Positions 53,401 to 63,516 of a DNA stretch of 64,000 nt are shown here, in pieces. How positions within the stretch are numbered: the stretch's first letter is position 1; each line of letters opens with the position of its first letter. The stretch is taken from the NCBI RefSeq assembly GCF_003265705.1, contig NW_020313044.1:4661399-4725398 (forward strand), read 5' to 3'. The DNA is from Callorhinus ursinus (lineage: Eukaryota > Chordata > Mammalia > Carnivora > Otariidae). The position numbers and the translations under genes are program-made. The notes beneath the pieces are model-generated. The model had not been told where the DNA came from, did no database searches, and saw nothing but the letters and a program-made list of their open reading frames with translations.

Positions 53401-53690
53401 TCCTAAAGCCATTAGGTGGGAGGCACTCGAGGGAGCTGCTGTGGTTCGCAATGATGTTGGAGTCTGAATGCGGTAAGGAATGTGTCTATGCAGAAAGACT
53501 GGCATGGGGAGTCAGAACCCAGAGGGACAAGAAGGCATCCAAGGAAGAGGGATATCAGAGCCTTTGGAAGGTAAAGAAGGTGTCTGAGTGGTACAGGGAG
53601 CACCCAGATGTGAGGAGATGGGAAGACAGAACTTGGGTGGGAAGGGAGGATGCCCATGAGGAGGAGAGGCCTATTAGGGGGTGTCAGAGT
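50410..53690. other. Intergenic sequence, nothing recognised as a gene
   Basis: Unique-looking, SINE-free. A possible L2 3' end is at 52470-52570 (GGCTTGAAGATACGGGTTGT). Several open frames of 60-113 residues lack features. G-rich runs occur at 52342-52360. Confidence 0.5.
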
Positions 53691-54939
53691 CCAGTTATAG
53701 GCGTACCTCATTTTATTATGCTTCACTATATTGTGCTTCATGGCTACTGCATTTTTTACCCCACAAATTGAAGGTTTGTGGCAGTCCTGCCACTGTTGAA
53801 CAAGTCTGTTGGCACCATTTTTCCAATAGCATTTGCTCACTTTGTGTCTTTGTGTCACATTTTGGTGATTCTCAAAATATTTCAAACTTTTTCATTATTA
53901 TTATATTTGCTATGGCGATCCATGATCAGTGGTGTTTGCAGAAGCTGCAGGAGAAAAGTTTGAAGCTAGCGGAGGTTGGTTCAGAGGTTTGAGGAAGGAA
54001 GTTGTCTCCATAACATAAAAGTACAAGTGAGGCAGCAAGTGCTGTTGGAGAAGCTGTGGCAACTTACCAGAAGATCTAGCCAAGATCATGAAGGTGGTTA
54101 TACCAAACAACACGTTTTTAGTGTAGACCACACAGCCCTCTCTTGAAAGAAGATGCCATCTAGGACTTTGACAGCTAGAGAGGAGAGAAGTCAACGCATG
54201 ACTTCAAAGCCCAGACTGACTCCTAACTGCTAACGCATTTGGTGACTTTAAGGTGAAGCCAATGCTCATTGACTATTTCAAAAATTCTAGGGCACTTAAG
54301 AATGATGCTAAATCTATTCTGCCTGTGCTGTATAAATTGAACAACAAAGCCTGCATAACAGCACATCTGTTTACAACATGGCTTGCTGAATATTTTAAGC
54401 CCACTGTTGAGACCTACTGCTCAGAACAAAAAGATTCCTTTTGAAGTACTACTGCTCATTGACAGTGCACCTGGTTACCCAAGAGCTCTGATGAGGATGT
54501 ACAAGGAGATTAATGTTGTTTTCATGCCTGCTAACACAGCATCCATTCTGCAACCCATGGATCAAGGAGTCATTTTGACTTTCAAGTCTTATTTGTTAAG
54601 AAATAGATTTCATAAGGTTATAGTTGTCCTAGGTAGATTCCTCTGGTGGGTCTGAGCAAAGCAAATGGAAAACCTGCTAGAAAGGATTCACTATTCTAGA
54701 TGCCATTTAGAACATTTGTGATTCATGGGGAGAGGTAAAAATATTCACAGGAGTTTGGAAGAGGTTGATTCCAATCATCATGGACGACTGTGAGGGGTTC
54801 CTGACTGCAGTGGAGAAAATAACTACAAATGTGGTAGAAATAAAAAGCAAGAGAACTAGAATTAGAAGTAGAGCCTGCAGATGTGACTGAACTGGTGTAA
54901 TCTCATCATAAAACTTTAATAAATGAGGAGCTGTTTCTT

Positions 54940-55003
54940 TTTTGTTTTAATATATGAGAAAGCCATTCTACAAATGCTAAGTCCTCATCATCGCTTTTCT
55001 GTT
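54940..55003 (-). repeat. Candidate 3'-transduced segment attached to a SINEC
   Basis: This 64-bp non-Tigger, non-SINE segment lies between the SINE's poly-T (55004 onwards) and the left TSD copy, and itself begins TTTTTGTTTT, i.e. an A-rich end on the minus strand. Tigger text stops at the left TSD GAGGAGCTGTTTCTT (54925-54939) and resumes at AAGGAGCTGCTGCTT (55167-55181). Confidence 0.6.
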
Positions 55004-55166
55004 GTTTTTTTTTAAGATTTATTTATTTATTTGAGAGAGAGAGAGAATGAGCAGAGGGAGAGGGAGAAGAGGCTCCCTGCTGAGCAGGGAGCTCCATCCC
55101 AGGACCCTGGGATCATGACCTGAGCCCAAGGCAGACGTTTAACGGACTGAGCCACCCAGGTGCCCC
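55004..55166 (-). mobile_element. SINEC, antisense, inside Tigger1
   Basis: TTTTTTTTTAAGATTTATTT, GAGAATGAGCAGAGGGAGAG, CCATCCCAGGACCCTGGGAT and the head end CCACCCAGGTGCCCC, directly followed by the right TSD copy. A short internal deletion affects the GCCTGATG region. Confidence 0.93.
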
Positions 55167-55268
55167 AAGGAGCTGCTGCTTGTGGATGAGCAGAGAAAGT
55201 GGTTTCTTGAGATGGAATCTACTGGTGAAGATGCTGTGGAGATTGTTGAGATAACAACAAAAGATTTA

Positions 55269-55438
55269 GGGGCAACTGGGTGGCTCAGTCAGTTAAGCAT
55301 CTGACTCCTTATTTCTCCTCAGGTTATGATCTCAGGGTTGTGAGATCGAGCCCCGCTTTGGGCTCCATGCTAGGTGTGGAGACTGCCTCAGATTCTCTCT
55401 CTCTCTCTCCTTCTGCACCCCTCCCCCCAAATATTTAG
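55269..55438 (+). mobile_element. Older SINEC, sense, inside Tigger1
   Basis: GGGGCAACTGGGTGGCTCAG head, older body (GATCTCAGGGTTGTGAGATC) and CT-rich end, without the A tail. TSD AAAGATTTA (55260-55268) against AAATATTTA (55439-55447). Confidence 0.9.
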
Positions 55439-55949
55439 AATATTACATAAGCTTAGTTGGTAAAGCAGCAGCAAGGTTTGGGACGACTGATGCCAATTTT
55501 GGAAAGAAATTTTACAGCAGGTAAAATGCTGTCAAACAGCAGTGCATGCTACAGAGGAATCCTTCGTGCAAAGATGAGTCCATTGATGAAGCAAACTTCA
55601 TTACTGTCCTATTTGAAGAAATTGCCACAGCCACCCCCAACCTTCAGCAGCCCCCACCCTGATCAGGCAGCAGCCATCAACATCCAGGCAAGATCCTTCC
55701 AGCAAAAAGATTTTAAGTTGCTGATAGCTCAGATGATGGTTAACATTTTTTAGTAATAATTATTTTCAGTTAAGGTATATACATTGCTTTTTTAGACATA
55801 ATGCTGTTTCATACTTAATAGACTACTGTAAAGTATAAACATAACTTTATTAGGAAACCAAAGCATTGATTTGACTTACTTTATTGTGATATTTACTTTA
55901 TTGAAGTGGTCTGCCTCCAAACCCTCAATATCTCCAAGGTATGCTTATA

Positions 55950-56255
55950 GAGTGAGTAAGGTATCTATTCAGGGCCTGGGAGGAGAGGTCAGGGTCCCAG
56001 CAGAGTGAGGAACATGCTCATGTGGGTGGGGGTTGTCCAGCATGGGAGTCAGAGGGTGAGAAAGGTATCCAGGGGAAAGGATGGTGATGACAGATTGATG
56101 ATATTGGGGAGAGTGATTAAATAAGTAGATATATTAGGACTAATGAGAGCCAGGTTTCTCACTGTGAGAGAAGAGAGTCAGGATTATGGAGAGGGAGAAA
56201 ATTCAAACCCTGTAGTGTTGGATTGGAATTGGAGTTATCTATCAAACTCATGGTT
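55950..56255. other. Intergenic sequence, nothing recognised
   Basis: GA-rich unique-looking sequence between Tigger1 and an L1M segment. Confidence 0.45.
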
Positions 56256-56259
56256 TTCA

Positions 56260-57000
56260 GTACATGGGTAGGTAGATGTTACATAGTTAGATATAAATAT
56301 CCACAGAGTACTCAGGAATAATGACACCTCAATAGCAATGAATACACTTAGCACCCAGATCTTGGCTTCTAAATATCATTTTCCACTAGCAGGAACTAGG
56401 ACTCCTTAGAGAAATGGTGATTCCTGCATTAGGGCATGGAAAGTACAAGAAGAGCCTGGAACATCGTGTGCCAGAAAGCAAGGATGTGTTCAAAATATAA
56501 TGGGGAAATGTCAAGTGGACACAGAAGCCAGCTTAAAAGGGCTCCTATGGGCCAAGTCTGGGACAATATGAACATCAGAATAAATCATGACAGTGAGGGA
56601 TTATAACCCATTGACTGAATTAGGAAACTATGACTCCATACTAATATAATTTCATAAATGCATATTTACATAGTTTCAAACATTCTCTCCATAAGATATT
56701 TTTAAATTCAAAGGAGGAAAAGGGTAACTTTACAGTGCAGTCAGGTAGACATTATATTAATCAAATGATCAAAGTGAACATCATCTGCAATGGGACAAAC
56801 CGAAATCACACTCCATTGATAGAATGCAATAAGAACGCAGCCTCACTTCTCTGATATTCTTGCCAAAATGCATAATCAGAATGTAATCATAAGGACCAAG
56901 TTAACATTCTACAAAATAACTGACCTGTAATCTTCAAAAGCATTGAGGTCGTGAAGGCTGAGGCCCTGTTCCAGATTGAGGAGACTATAAAGGCGTGACA
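56260..57000 (+). mobile_element. Ancient L1M 3' UTR region, sense
   Basis: AAGTGAACATCATCTGCAAT, TCACTTCTCTGATATTCTTG, CATTCTACAAAATAACTGAC, CTGTAATCTTCAAAAGCATT and GTTCCAGATTGAGGAGACTA are the sense L1M 3' UTR blocks in order. Confidence 0.7.
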
Positions 57001-57004
57001 CCGT

Positions 57005-57670
57005 GTGTGATTCTGAACTGTCTGTGGGCCGCCAGGGTTTGGCTGCTCTAAGCTAGCCTCTGCTGGTCTTGGCTCCAGGCTGTGGGTTGAGTGCAGGTCT
57101 GCACCACATGTCTCTCATACTCCTGGAATCAGGAGGCGCATTCTTTTCATGGACAGAAAGCAAGTCAAGCTCAACTGCACCCTCATATTTGAAATTTCGC
57201 TCGCTTCACATATGAAATGTCTAATTGGCTAATGCCAGTCACAATAGTGAGCCCAAAGTCATGGGTGGGAGGCACGTTCTGCCTTCCATGAAAACATGGT
57301 GAAAGTATGGATGTATGCTACTGCTAATGCAGGCCGGTAAAGAATTGAGACTAATAATCCAACTTACTACACTTTACTGTGTGCCTTAACCTTGTCGTGG
57401 CACACTCTGAGGTCTGGGAATTCCCATGTCTCGTATGTGTTAGTGCCAGCCACATCACTGAACTCCAGGAAGGTCCTTATCAGGACTGATTAATTGCTGC
57501 CAGGTGTGTCTCTATCTATGTTGGGGGAGGAGACCAAAACTACCATGTCACTGTTCTCTACCTATGTTGATTCCAGGCACAGGTGGCTTCCCTGCTAAAA
57601 TGTAAAATGTGTCAACTTTTGGAGTCCTCAGTTTCATTTCTCTGTCCTGGAGAAATAATCACAGATGTGG
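57005..57670. other. Intergenic sequence, nothing recognised
   Basis: No gene or named repeat recognised. Confidence 0.45.
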
Positions 57671-57679
57671 CTTAAAAAA

Positions 57680-58650
57680 GAAAGATTTGAAGAAGGTTTC
57701 TTCATATAGCATAGTTTACAAGAGGGACAAAGTGGATCTTCCCAAAGGTCCTTCAACAGGAGAGTTAAGTAAAATGGTATTTCCATCATAGTTAAAAAGA
57801 ATGAAGAATGAAGTACAGTTATGCATTCTTAACAGTTCAGTTAGAGAAGAGGAACCACTAGGAGGTACAATGTACGTGCGCGTGCGTGCATGTGCTCACG
57901 CACGTGTGTGTGTGTGATGGGTATTTGAGTCTACACAATTGGAAGAGCTGCTTGAACAGTCTTTGTAAGGCTGTTTTTTCTCATCTGAAGCTGGAGCTTG
58001 AAGTCCACAGGTCAGGCAGGTAGAGGAGCAATGTAAATGAAGTGGGGGGAGCAAGGACCAGCTGGAACCCTCTAAACCACATCAGCCTCATTGCCTCCAC
58101 CTGCGAACCTTCAGGAGACGTTCTCCAGGCCCAGGAGATGGCAGAGGACACGGGGGAAGGCAGAGCAGCTGATAAGGGCCGATAAAGGTAATGTGCGTGC
58201 CCTGCAAAAGCACCCAGTGACCCTGCTCTCACCTTCCAAGAGTTAAAAGGAACATGGTTGCTGCATCACATCTGCCCTCCACATCTCAGCAGAAATGTCT
58301 CCTAGCCCATTCTAACTGGAAACATACAGGGAAGGGAAATCCGGAGACTCCTTGAGCCTTGCCAAATCGCTGCATTACAAAGCCACCACACTGTTGTGAG
58401 GGGAAGATTTCCAAGACCTATTGATGTGTGAAAAATGCAAGTTTCAGGGTATTATGGACATATGTTTTAAAAAAAAAATACTTCCACAAAAATTATTTCC
58501 ATCTGTGCACATCTAGGTATGTGCATGCACAGAGACAGATTTGAGGATAAACACTGACCGTGGTCACCTCTGGAAGGAGATTGGAACTAGGGAAGGGGGT
58601 GTCACAAGGACTGAGTGTATCTGGATTCAAGTGTAATTGGAAGCAAACAA
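57680..58650 (+). mobile_element. Ancient L1M 3' end, sense, fragmented
   Basis: TTCCCAAAGGTCCTTCAACA, AGTTAAGTAAAATGGTATTT, and later GATGTGTGAAAAATGCAAGT and GGTCACCTCTGGAAGGAGAT resemble consecutive L1M ORF2-end and 3' UTR blocks. Unrelated DNA, including the alternating tract at 57874-57917, lies between them. Confidence 0.5.
57874..57917. repeat. Alternating GTGC/GT tract
   Basis: GTGCGCGTGCGTGCATGTGC then CACGCACGTGTGTGTGTGTG. Z-DNA-prone, similar in kind to 31197 and 42333. Confidence 0.9.
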
Positions 58651-58654
58651 AAAG

Positions 58655-60650
58655 AAAAAGAAAATCCCCTTCTCTATTAGTCTTTTCTCAAATCAGGGGA
58701 AGGACTTCTTTAGGAGGGACCTAATTTTTAGTACTTTCAGAATAGGCAATGAAGTAGATCTTTCAGGATACTCCAAGGGATATGTAGATGGTCAAAGGGT
58801 TATTCTGGTATCCCTTTATTCTCTCTGTGTTAACAGCACAGTGAGGCTTTGCCACCCCGGCTTGCTTCAGAGTGGTGGGGAGACCCCCAGGGCTCAGGCC
58901 TGCAGCCTGTCAGAAGCGGTGACGTGCAATCCAAGTGCCGGGACTTTCTGCAGGGAGTCGAGGGGCATCTCCCTCTGTTTTTTCGGTAGCGATGTGAAAT
59001 AGCAAAGCCAGCACAGTGTTTGAAAAGAGATTTCTCCCAAGAACTTTGGTAGTGTTGCAGGTTCTACCTGGGGAACTTCCGGGAGTCCTCTTTTTGTAGA
59101 CTGTGCCCACAGAGCTCTGTAGGGTTTACTCAAGAACAGTAGTCTGAACTACTGTGCAAAAGAGAGAAACAAATAGATGGTAAGTGTCAGGAGTATCTAG
59201 TCCTCTGAAGGTGACTCTGAGCAGGGGACCTCCAGACTACATCCCAGGCTTGGAGCACAGCTTCTCTCGGGGGGCTACCCCCATCTCCTGTCTTCCGAAA
59301 AGCCTTCAAGTGCTTTCTCCCAGAGAAAGTATCTCCCTTCTCTTTTTTCAATTGAAATCCCAGGCATGCTTCAGCTCTTTTGCGGGGAGGTTTGTCATCA
59401 GCCAAAATGGGTTTGATTTGTCCTTCATCACCTTCATCTCCCTTCAGGGCGGCACTTGATGCCAGCTGTGGGGCTGTCAGCAGGCAGTGTCCAGCTGTTG
59501 ACTCCCTCAAAGACCTGTCCCACCCAAGGTCGTGCCCTTGTCAGGGCATCCACATCTGGTGGCCCGGTGAGGTGAGGGTGTAAAGGCGTGGCCATTGCCG
59601 CGTGACAAGGACAACTCTGGTACAACATCTGCTCGCTCCAGAGCTCCCTGCTGGGTTGGCCAGGCATTTGAAGGGCCTGCATGCAGCTTGAGTTTTCCCT
59701 CTGTCCAGTTCTGCTAATGCCTTCTTCCTTTCACAGGCATTGGGCTCTCATAAACACTGGTACCCCAAACTTGTTATCAGCGTGTGCTTCTGGAGAAGCC
59801 AACCTGTGAGAGTTGGTACGGGGAATGGCCGTGAAAGCAGGCATTAAGGTAGGGTTTGGAGCTGGATCACTTATCCCGAGACTGACCATCAGTGAGGGTG
59901 GAGCGTGGACATCCCCTGGGGTGAGGTGGTGGCTCCACTGTTAATTCATCTGTTTGGTGAAGTGGGGGGATGCATTGGTAGACATGGGAGATGTTTGAGA
60001 GGAATGGAGTTGATAGAACTGTGTGGATAAATATATGGGATAGGTTTACTAAACCCTTCTGATGGTCTCCAGAAAGGTATCGACTGCCATGCATCAGTAA
60101 CAGGCAACTGAAAGGCTGGTGTGAAAGCCAGCCGGCTTCTTCATTACACAGAAAGAAGCACCACTCTCTTTCAGCCGAGGGCAGACCCCAAACTAAGCAG
60201 TTCTGTTATGTCAGGGTCAAGACCCTGGTGGGAAAAACCCAGGACCCTGACATGTGGGATGGAGACACTTCTGTGGCCACCCCAGCATATTATAAATCTG
60301 GACTCCACTGAACCTTCAGAGTGCACAGAAATGGTCCAGCCCTGCTGGTAAGAACTAGCATTCTCCCTGTGTTAGATAACAGTGCAAGGGCGTCTCTCCC
60401 AAGGCAACAGGCACCTCTAGGATCAGCCTTTACCTTCTCTTACGTGGCTTGAAATTAAGGTTAAGTCACAGCATAACCCAGCTGACAATGTGATAGGCCT
60501 TATAGGGGAGGAAAGGAACTGTCCCACAGAGGGCCACATAATAAATGGAATCCTGACCAAGATCCAGCTTACGGTAAGTCTACGTGGGTGCCACCACTAC
60601 CAATTGGCATTTCCCCCCATCCCCACCCCAGTTCCCTACCCTCTTGATTC
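58655..60650. other. Intergenic sequence, nothing recognised
   Basis: Several overlapping open frames of 65-121 residues on both strands have no recognisable domain. No repeat family named. Confidence 0.45.
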
Positions 60651-60654
60651 ATAG

Positions 60655-60770
60655 TTTCTTGAGAATAGGACCAGTGTCTTTGAATTCCCCATTGCTTCCT
60701 GGCGTGATGCCTGGCATTCATCATGGGATAGGTACTTAATAACTACCCATTGAATTGAAGCTTTTCTTGA
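60655..60770 (+). mobile_element. L2 3' end fragment
   Basis: CTTGAGAATAGGACCAGTGT, CTTTGAATTCCCCATTGCTT, GATGCCTGGCATTCATCATG and GGTACTTAATAACTACCCAT match the L2 3' end pattern. Confidence 0.75.
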
Positions 60771-61510
60771 TCACTGAAGAAAACTGGATGGGAATCATCG
60801 TATCTCTTCTGGATGCTCAGAGCTTCCAACATTTATTCTGCACTTCTGGAGTTTTAACCTATATTACCCTTACTATTTTTTAAACTTTTGATTTTGGAAT
60901 TGTAGACTTAAAAGAAGTTGCAAAAATAGTCCACAGTGGTCCTGCCGATTCCTTGTACCCTTCATCCAACTTCCCCAATGGTAGCATCTTACATAATTAA
61001 AGTATATTAACAAACCAGTAAACTACAATACTTTTTATTAGACTCCAGAACTTGTTTGGATTTTACCAGTTTTTATGTGCTCTTTTGTATGTGTGTGTAG
61101 TTGTAATAAATTTTTATCACCTGTAGAGATATGTGTGACTACAAACACAATCAGGATACAAACTCTACTATCACCCCCAAGGAGCACCCTCAGCTACTCC
61201 TTCATGGTCATATCCAGTCCTCATCCCTGGTCCCTGGTGACCACTGATGTGTTCTCCATCTCTGTAATCTTGTCATGTGAACATAAGTTTTCATTTCTTT
61301 AGTAAATGCTCAGGAGTTCAATTGCTGGGTCATGTGGTTAGTGTGTCTAATTTTATTTTAGAAACTGCTAAACCGTTTTCTAGAATGGTTAGACCATTTC
61401 CATTTTTGCTACTCGTGTCTGAGAGCTCGTCATCCGCGCACTTGGTCCAGTCTGTATTTAGCTGTTCTGATAGGTGTGTAGGAATGTCTAATAGGAATGT
61501 CACTGTGCGG

Positions 61511-61694
61511 TTTTTTAAAATTTTTCATTTTTTGAGAGAGAGTGTGTGAGTGGGGGGTGGGAGTGGGGTGAGGAGAGGGGCAGAGGGAGAGGGAGAAAGA
61601 GAATCTTAAGCAGGCTCCATGCCCAGAACAGAGCCAACCTGAGCTGAAACCAAGAGTCAGATGCTAAACTGACTGAACCACCCAGGCATCCCAT
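61511..61694 (-). mobile_element. Older SINEC, antisense, inside L1M
   Basis: TTTTTTGAGAGAGAGTGTGT, AGAATCTTAAGCAGGCTCCA, GAGCTGAAACCAAGAGTCAG and end CCACCCAGGCATCCC. The flanks TCACTGTGCGGTTTTTT and TCACTGTACTTTTAA share a short duplicated stretch. Confidence 0.9.
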
Positions 61695-61858
61695 CACTGT
61701 ACTTTTAATGTGCATTTCCCAATTTGTTAATGACATTGAATAACTTTTCATGTGCTTATTTTCCATCTACATGTTCTCTTTGGTGAAGTGTCTGTTGAAG
61801 TCTTTTGCCCATTTTCTAATTGGATCCTTCATCTTCTAACATCTCAGTTTAAAGAGTT

Positions 61859-62058
61859 TTTTTTTTTTTAAGATTTTATTTATTTATTTGAGAGAGAGAG
61901 AGAATGAGAGATAGAGAGCACGAGAGGGAAGAGGGTCAGAGGGAGAAGCAGACTTCCTGCTGAGCAGGGTGCCCCAGGCGGGACTCGATCCTGGGACTCC
62001 AGGATCATGACCTGAGCAGAAGGCAGTCGCTTAACCAACTGAGCCACCCAGGCACCCC
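61859..62058 (-). mobile_element. SINEC, antisense, type B, inside L1M
   Basis: TTTTTTAAGATTTTATTTAT, AATGAGAGATAGAGAGCACG, GGGACTCCAGGATCATGACC. The flanks AAAGAGTTTTTTT and AAGAGGTTTTTTT are a near TSD. Confidence 0.94.
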
Positions 62059-62335
62059 AAGAGGTTTTTTTTAAGTTATTTTTTATTCTGGATACAAGTC
62101 CTTTGTCAGAAATGTGATTTGTAAACATTTTCTCACATTCTGTGGCTTGTCTTTTCATCCTTGTAATGGAGTCTTTCGCAGAGAAAAATTTTAAGTTTTG
62201 ATGAAGTCTACTGATTAGTCTTCTTTTATAGATTGTGATTTTGGTGTCAGATCTAAGAACTCTTCACCTGACTCTAGTTGATGAAGATTTTCTCCCATGT
62301 TTCCTTCTAAAAGTTTTATATTTTATTTGTATTTT

Positions 62336-62524
62336 CTTTAAATATTTCATTTATTTATTTGCCAGAGAGAGAGAGAGCACACACAAGCAGGAGGAATGGC
62401 AGGCAGAGGGAGAAGCAGACTCCCTGCTGAGCAGGGAGCCTGATGCAGGACTCGATCCCAGGACCCTGGGATCATGACATGAGCCGAAGGCAGATGCTTA
62501 ACTGACTGAGCCACCCAGGCATCT
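62336..62524 (-). mobile_element. SINEC, antisense, type A, inside L1M
   Basis: CTTTAAATATTTCATTTATT, GAGCACACACAAGCAGGAGG, GGCAGGCAGAGGGAGAAGCA and end CCACCCAGGCATC. Confidence 0.93.
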
Positions 62525-62789
62525 CTATATTTTATATTTAGATCTCTGATTCGTTTTGAATTTTTTTTATAAGGTATGAGATTTAGCTTGAGTTTTGTTC
62601 TTTTTGCTTATGAATGGTTTAAGCAGTCTTTCTAAGACCATTTGTTGAATACTCTAATTTATTGATTACTTTTTTCCACATAACCATCTTTTTACACCTA
62701 AATAGTAAGACCAAAAATAGGGACCACATCTTTGCCTCTTGGCATCTTTCTGTGAACTTAGTATTTCATTCACTCAACAGATACTAATT

Positions 62790-62979
62790 TTTTTTAAAAA
62801 GATTTTATTTATTTATTTGAGGGGGGCAGGGGTAAAGGGAGAGGGGGAAAGAGAATCTCAAGCAGATTTCCCGCTGCGCATGGAGCCTGACACAGGGCTC
62901 AATCTCACCACCCTGAGATCATGACCTGAACTGAAACCAAGAGTCAGACACTTAACCTACTGAGCCACCCAGGTGCCCC
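62790..62979 (-). mobile_element. Older SINEC, antisense
   Basis: TAAAAAGATTTTATTTATTT, AGAATCTCAAGCAGATTTCC, GAACTGAAACCAAGAGTCAG and end CCACCCAGGTGCCCC. TSD ACAGATACTAATT (62777-62789) and ACAGATATTAATT (62980-62992). Confidence 0.93.
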
Positions 62980-62992
62980 ACAGATATTAATT

Positions 62993-63371
62993 GAATATAC
63001 AGTATGTGCTGGAAATTAGGCTAGGTGATTAGAATACATCTGTTGTCATAGAGCTCATAACCTAGTGGAAGAGACAGACAAAAAATACCTAGTTAACGTT
63101 GTGATGAAGTGCTCTGAAGGAAAAGAAAACCTTACAGAGATAAGGAACAATGTGGAAAGAAAGCTGCCAACATGGTTAGGGAGGTGCACTCAGAAGAAAG
63201 TTACATCTAAGCTAAGACCTTATGATCTGTGATACTGTGAACGTGATGAAGAAGAGGGTTGGGGAGAAGCCCTAACTCTTTTGTTCCAGACATCTGCCCA
63301 TCTCTACACCATCCAAATCTCATAGCAGAAAAAGGCACTTGAAAATATTTATCATTTTATATTCTAAAATT
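62993..63371. other. Intergenic sequence, old repeat-like, not named
   Basis: ATAGAGCTCATAACCTAGTG and GAGACAGACAAAAAATACCT are reminiscent of a common mammalian old repeat (stock phrase 'ctagtgggggagacagacaa'), but I cannot assign the family. Confidence 0.4.
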
Positions 63372-63385
63372 AAAAATGAGCCCAG

Positions 63386-63482
63386 GACAACCTTCTCAGG
63401 TCCCTTCCCTCTTTGGGAGCTTTGTACTCTATCATTCAATAAACTTTACTATTGCTCAATAAACCTTGCTTTGCTGCCCACC

Positions 63483-63508
<26 letters not shown>
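63386..63508 (+). pseudogene. Short polyadenylated retrocopy with TSD
   Basis: About 97 bases end with two AATAAA signals (63438-63443 and 63458-63463) and, 19 bases after the second, a 26-A tail (63483-63508). The flanks AAAAATGAGCCCAG (63372-63385) and AAAAAAGAGCCCAG (63503-63516) form a TSD overlapping the tail. The body (TTTGGGAGCTTTGTACTCTA, then the doubled CAATAAAC) resembles the R/polyadenylation region of class I endogenous retrovirus LTRs, from memory. No coding content. Confidence 0.6.
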
Positions 63509-63513
<5 letters not shown>

Positions 63514-63516
63514 CAG

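Larger units (their letters stand above)
53940..55752 (+). pseudogene. Tigger1 transposase remnant (DDE, pogo/JRK-like)
   Basis: Frame pieces of the transposase are readable: [20 protein letters not shown] and [16 protein letters not shown] in one frame (54253-54444), then [20 protein letters not shown] and [12 protein letters not shown] in another (54383-54655), showing a frameshift at about 54430. The LLIDSAPG block carries the second catalytic Asp of the DDE domain. The C-terminal part LSYLKKLPQPPPTFSS is at 55457-55753. The N-terminal helix-turn-helix DNA-binding part is deleted, and SINEs split the 3' part. Non-functional. Confidence 0.88.
53698..55947 (+). mobile_element. Tigger1 DNA transposon (pogo type), internally deleted, with two SINE insertions
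   Basis: The ends are complementary: TAGGCGTACCTCATTTTATT at the left and CTCCAAGGTATGCTTA at the right, each flanked by the TA target dinucleotide (53696-53697 and 55948-55949). The interior follows Tigger1: GGTTTGTGGCAGTCCTGCCA and TCATTATTATTATATTTGCT, then a jump at about 53935 that drops the first part of the transposase. Several hundred bases are missing relative to the roughly 2.4 kb consensus I remember. The sequence resumes with AGAAAAGTTTGAAGCTAGCG and continues to the right TIR. SINEs at about 54940-55166 and 55269-55438 interrupt it. Confidence 0.93.
60870..62680 (-). mobile_element. Ancient L1M, antisense: 3' UTR plus ORF2 C-terminal part, with three SINE insertions
   Basis: 3' UTR: TTGCAAAAATAGTCCACAGT and TCATCCAACTTCCCCAATGG. 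ORF2 part, reversed: GGAGTTCAATTGCTGGGTCA, CATGTGCTTATTTTCCATCT, TTGGTGAAGTGTCTGTTGAA, CCTTTGTCAGAAATGTGATT and TGGCTTGTCTTTTCATCCTT. The minus-strand peptides MENKHMKSYSMSLTNWEMHI and KRQATECEKMFTNHISDKGL support ORF2. SINEs at 61511, 61859 and 62336 split it. Confidence 0.85.

Noticed and set aside
53412..53885. 157-residue open frame on the - strand
   Set aside because: Half of it runs antisense through the left end of Tigger1; no protein family features.
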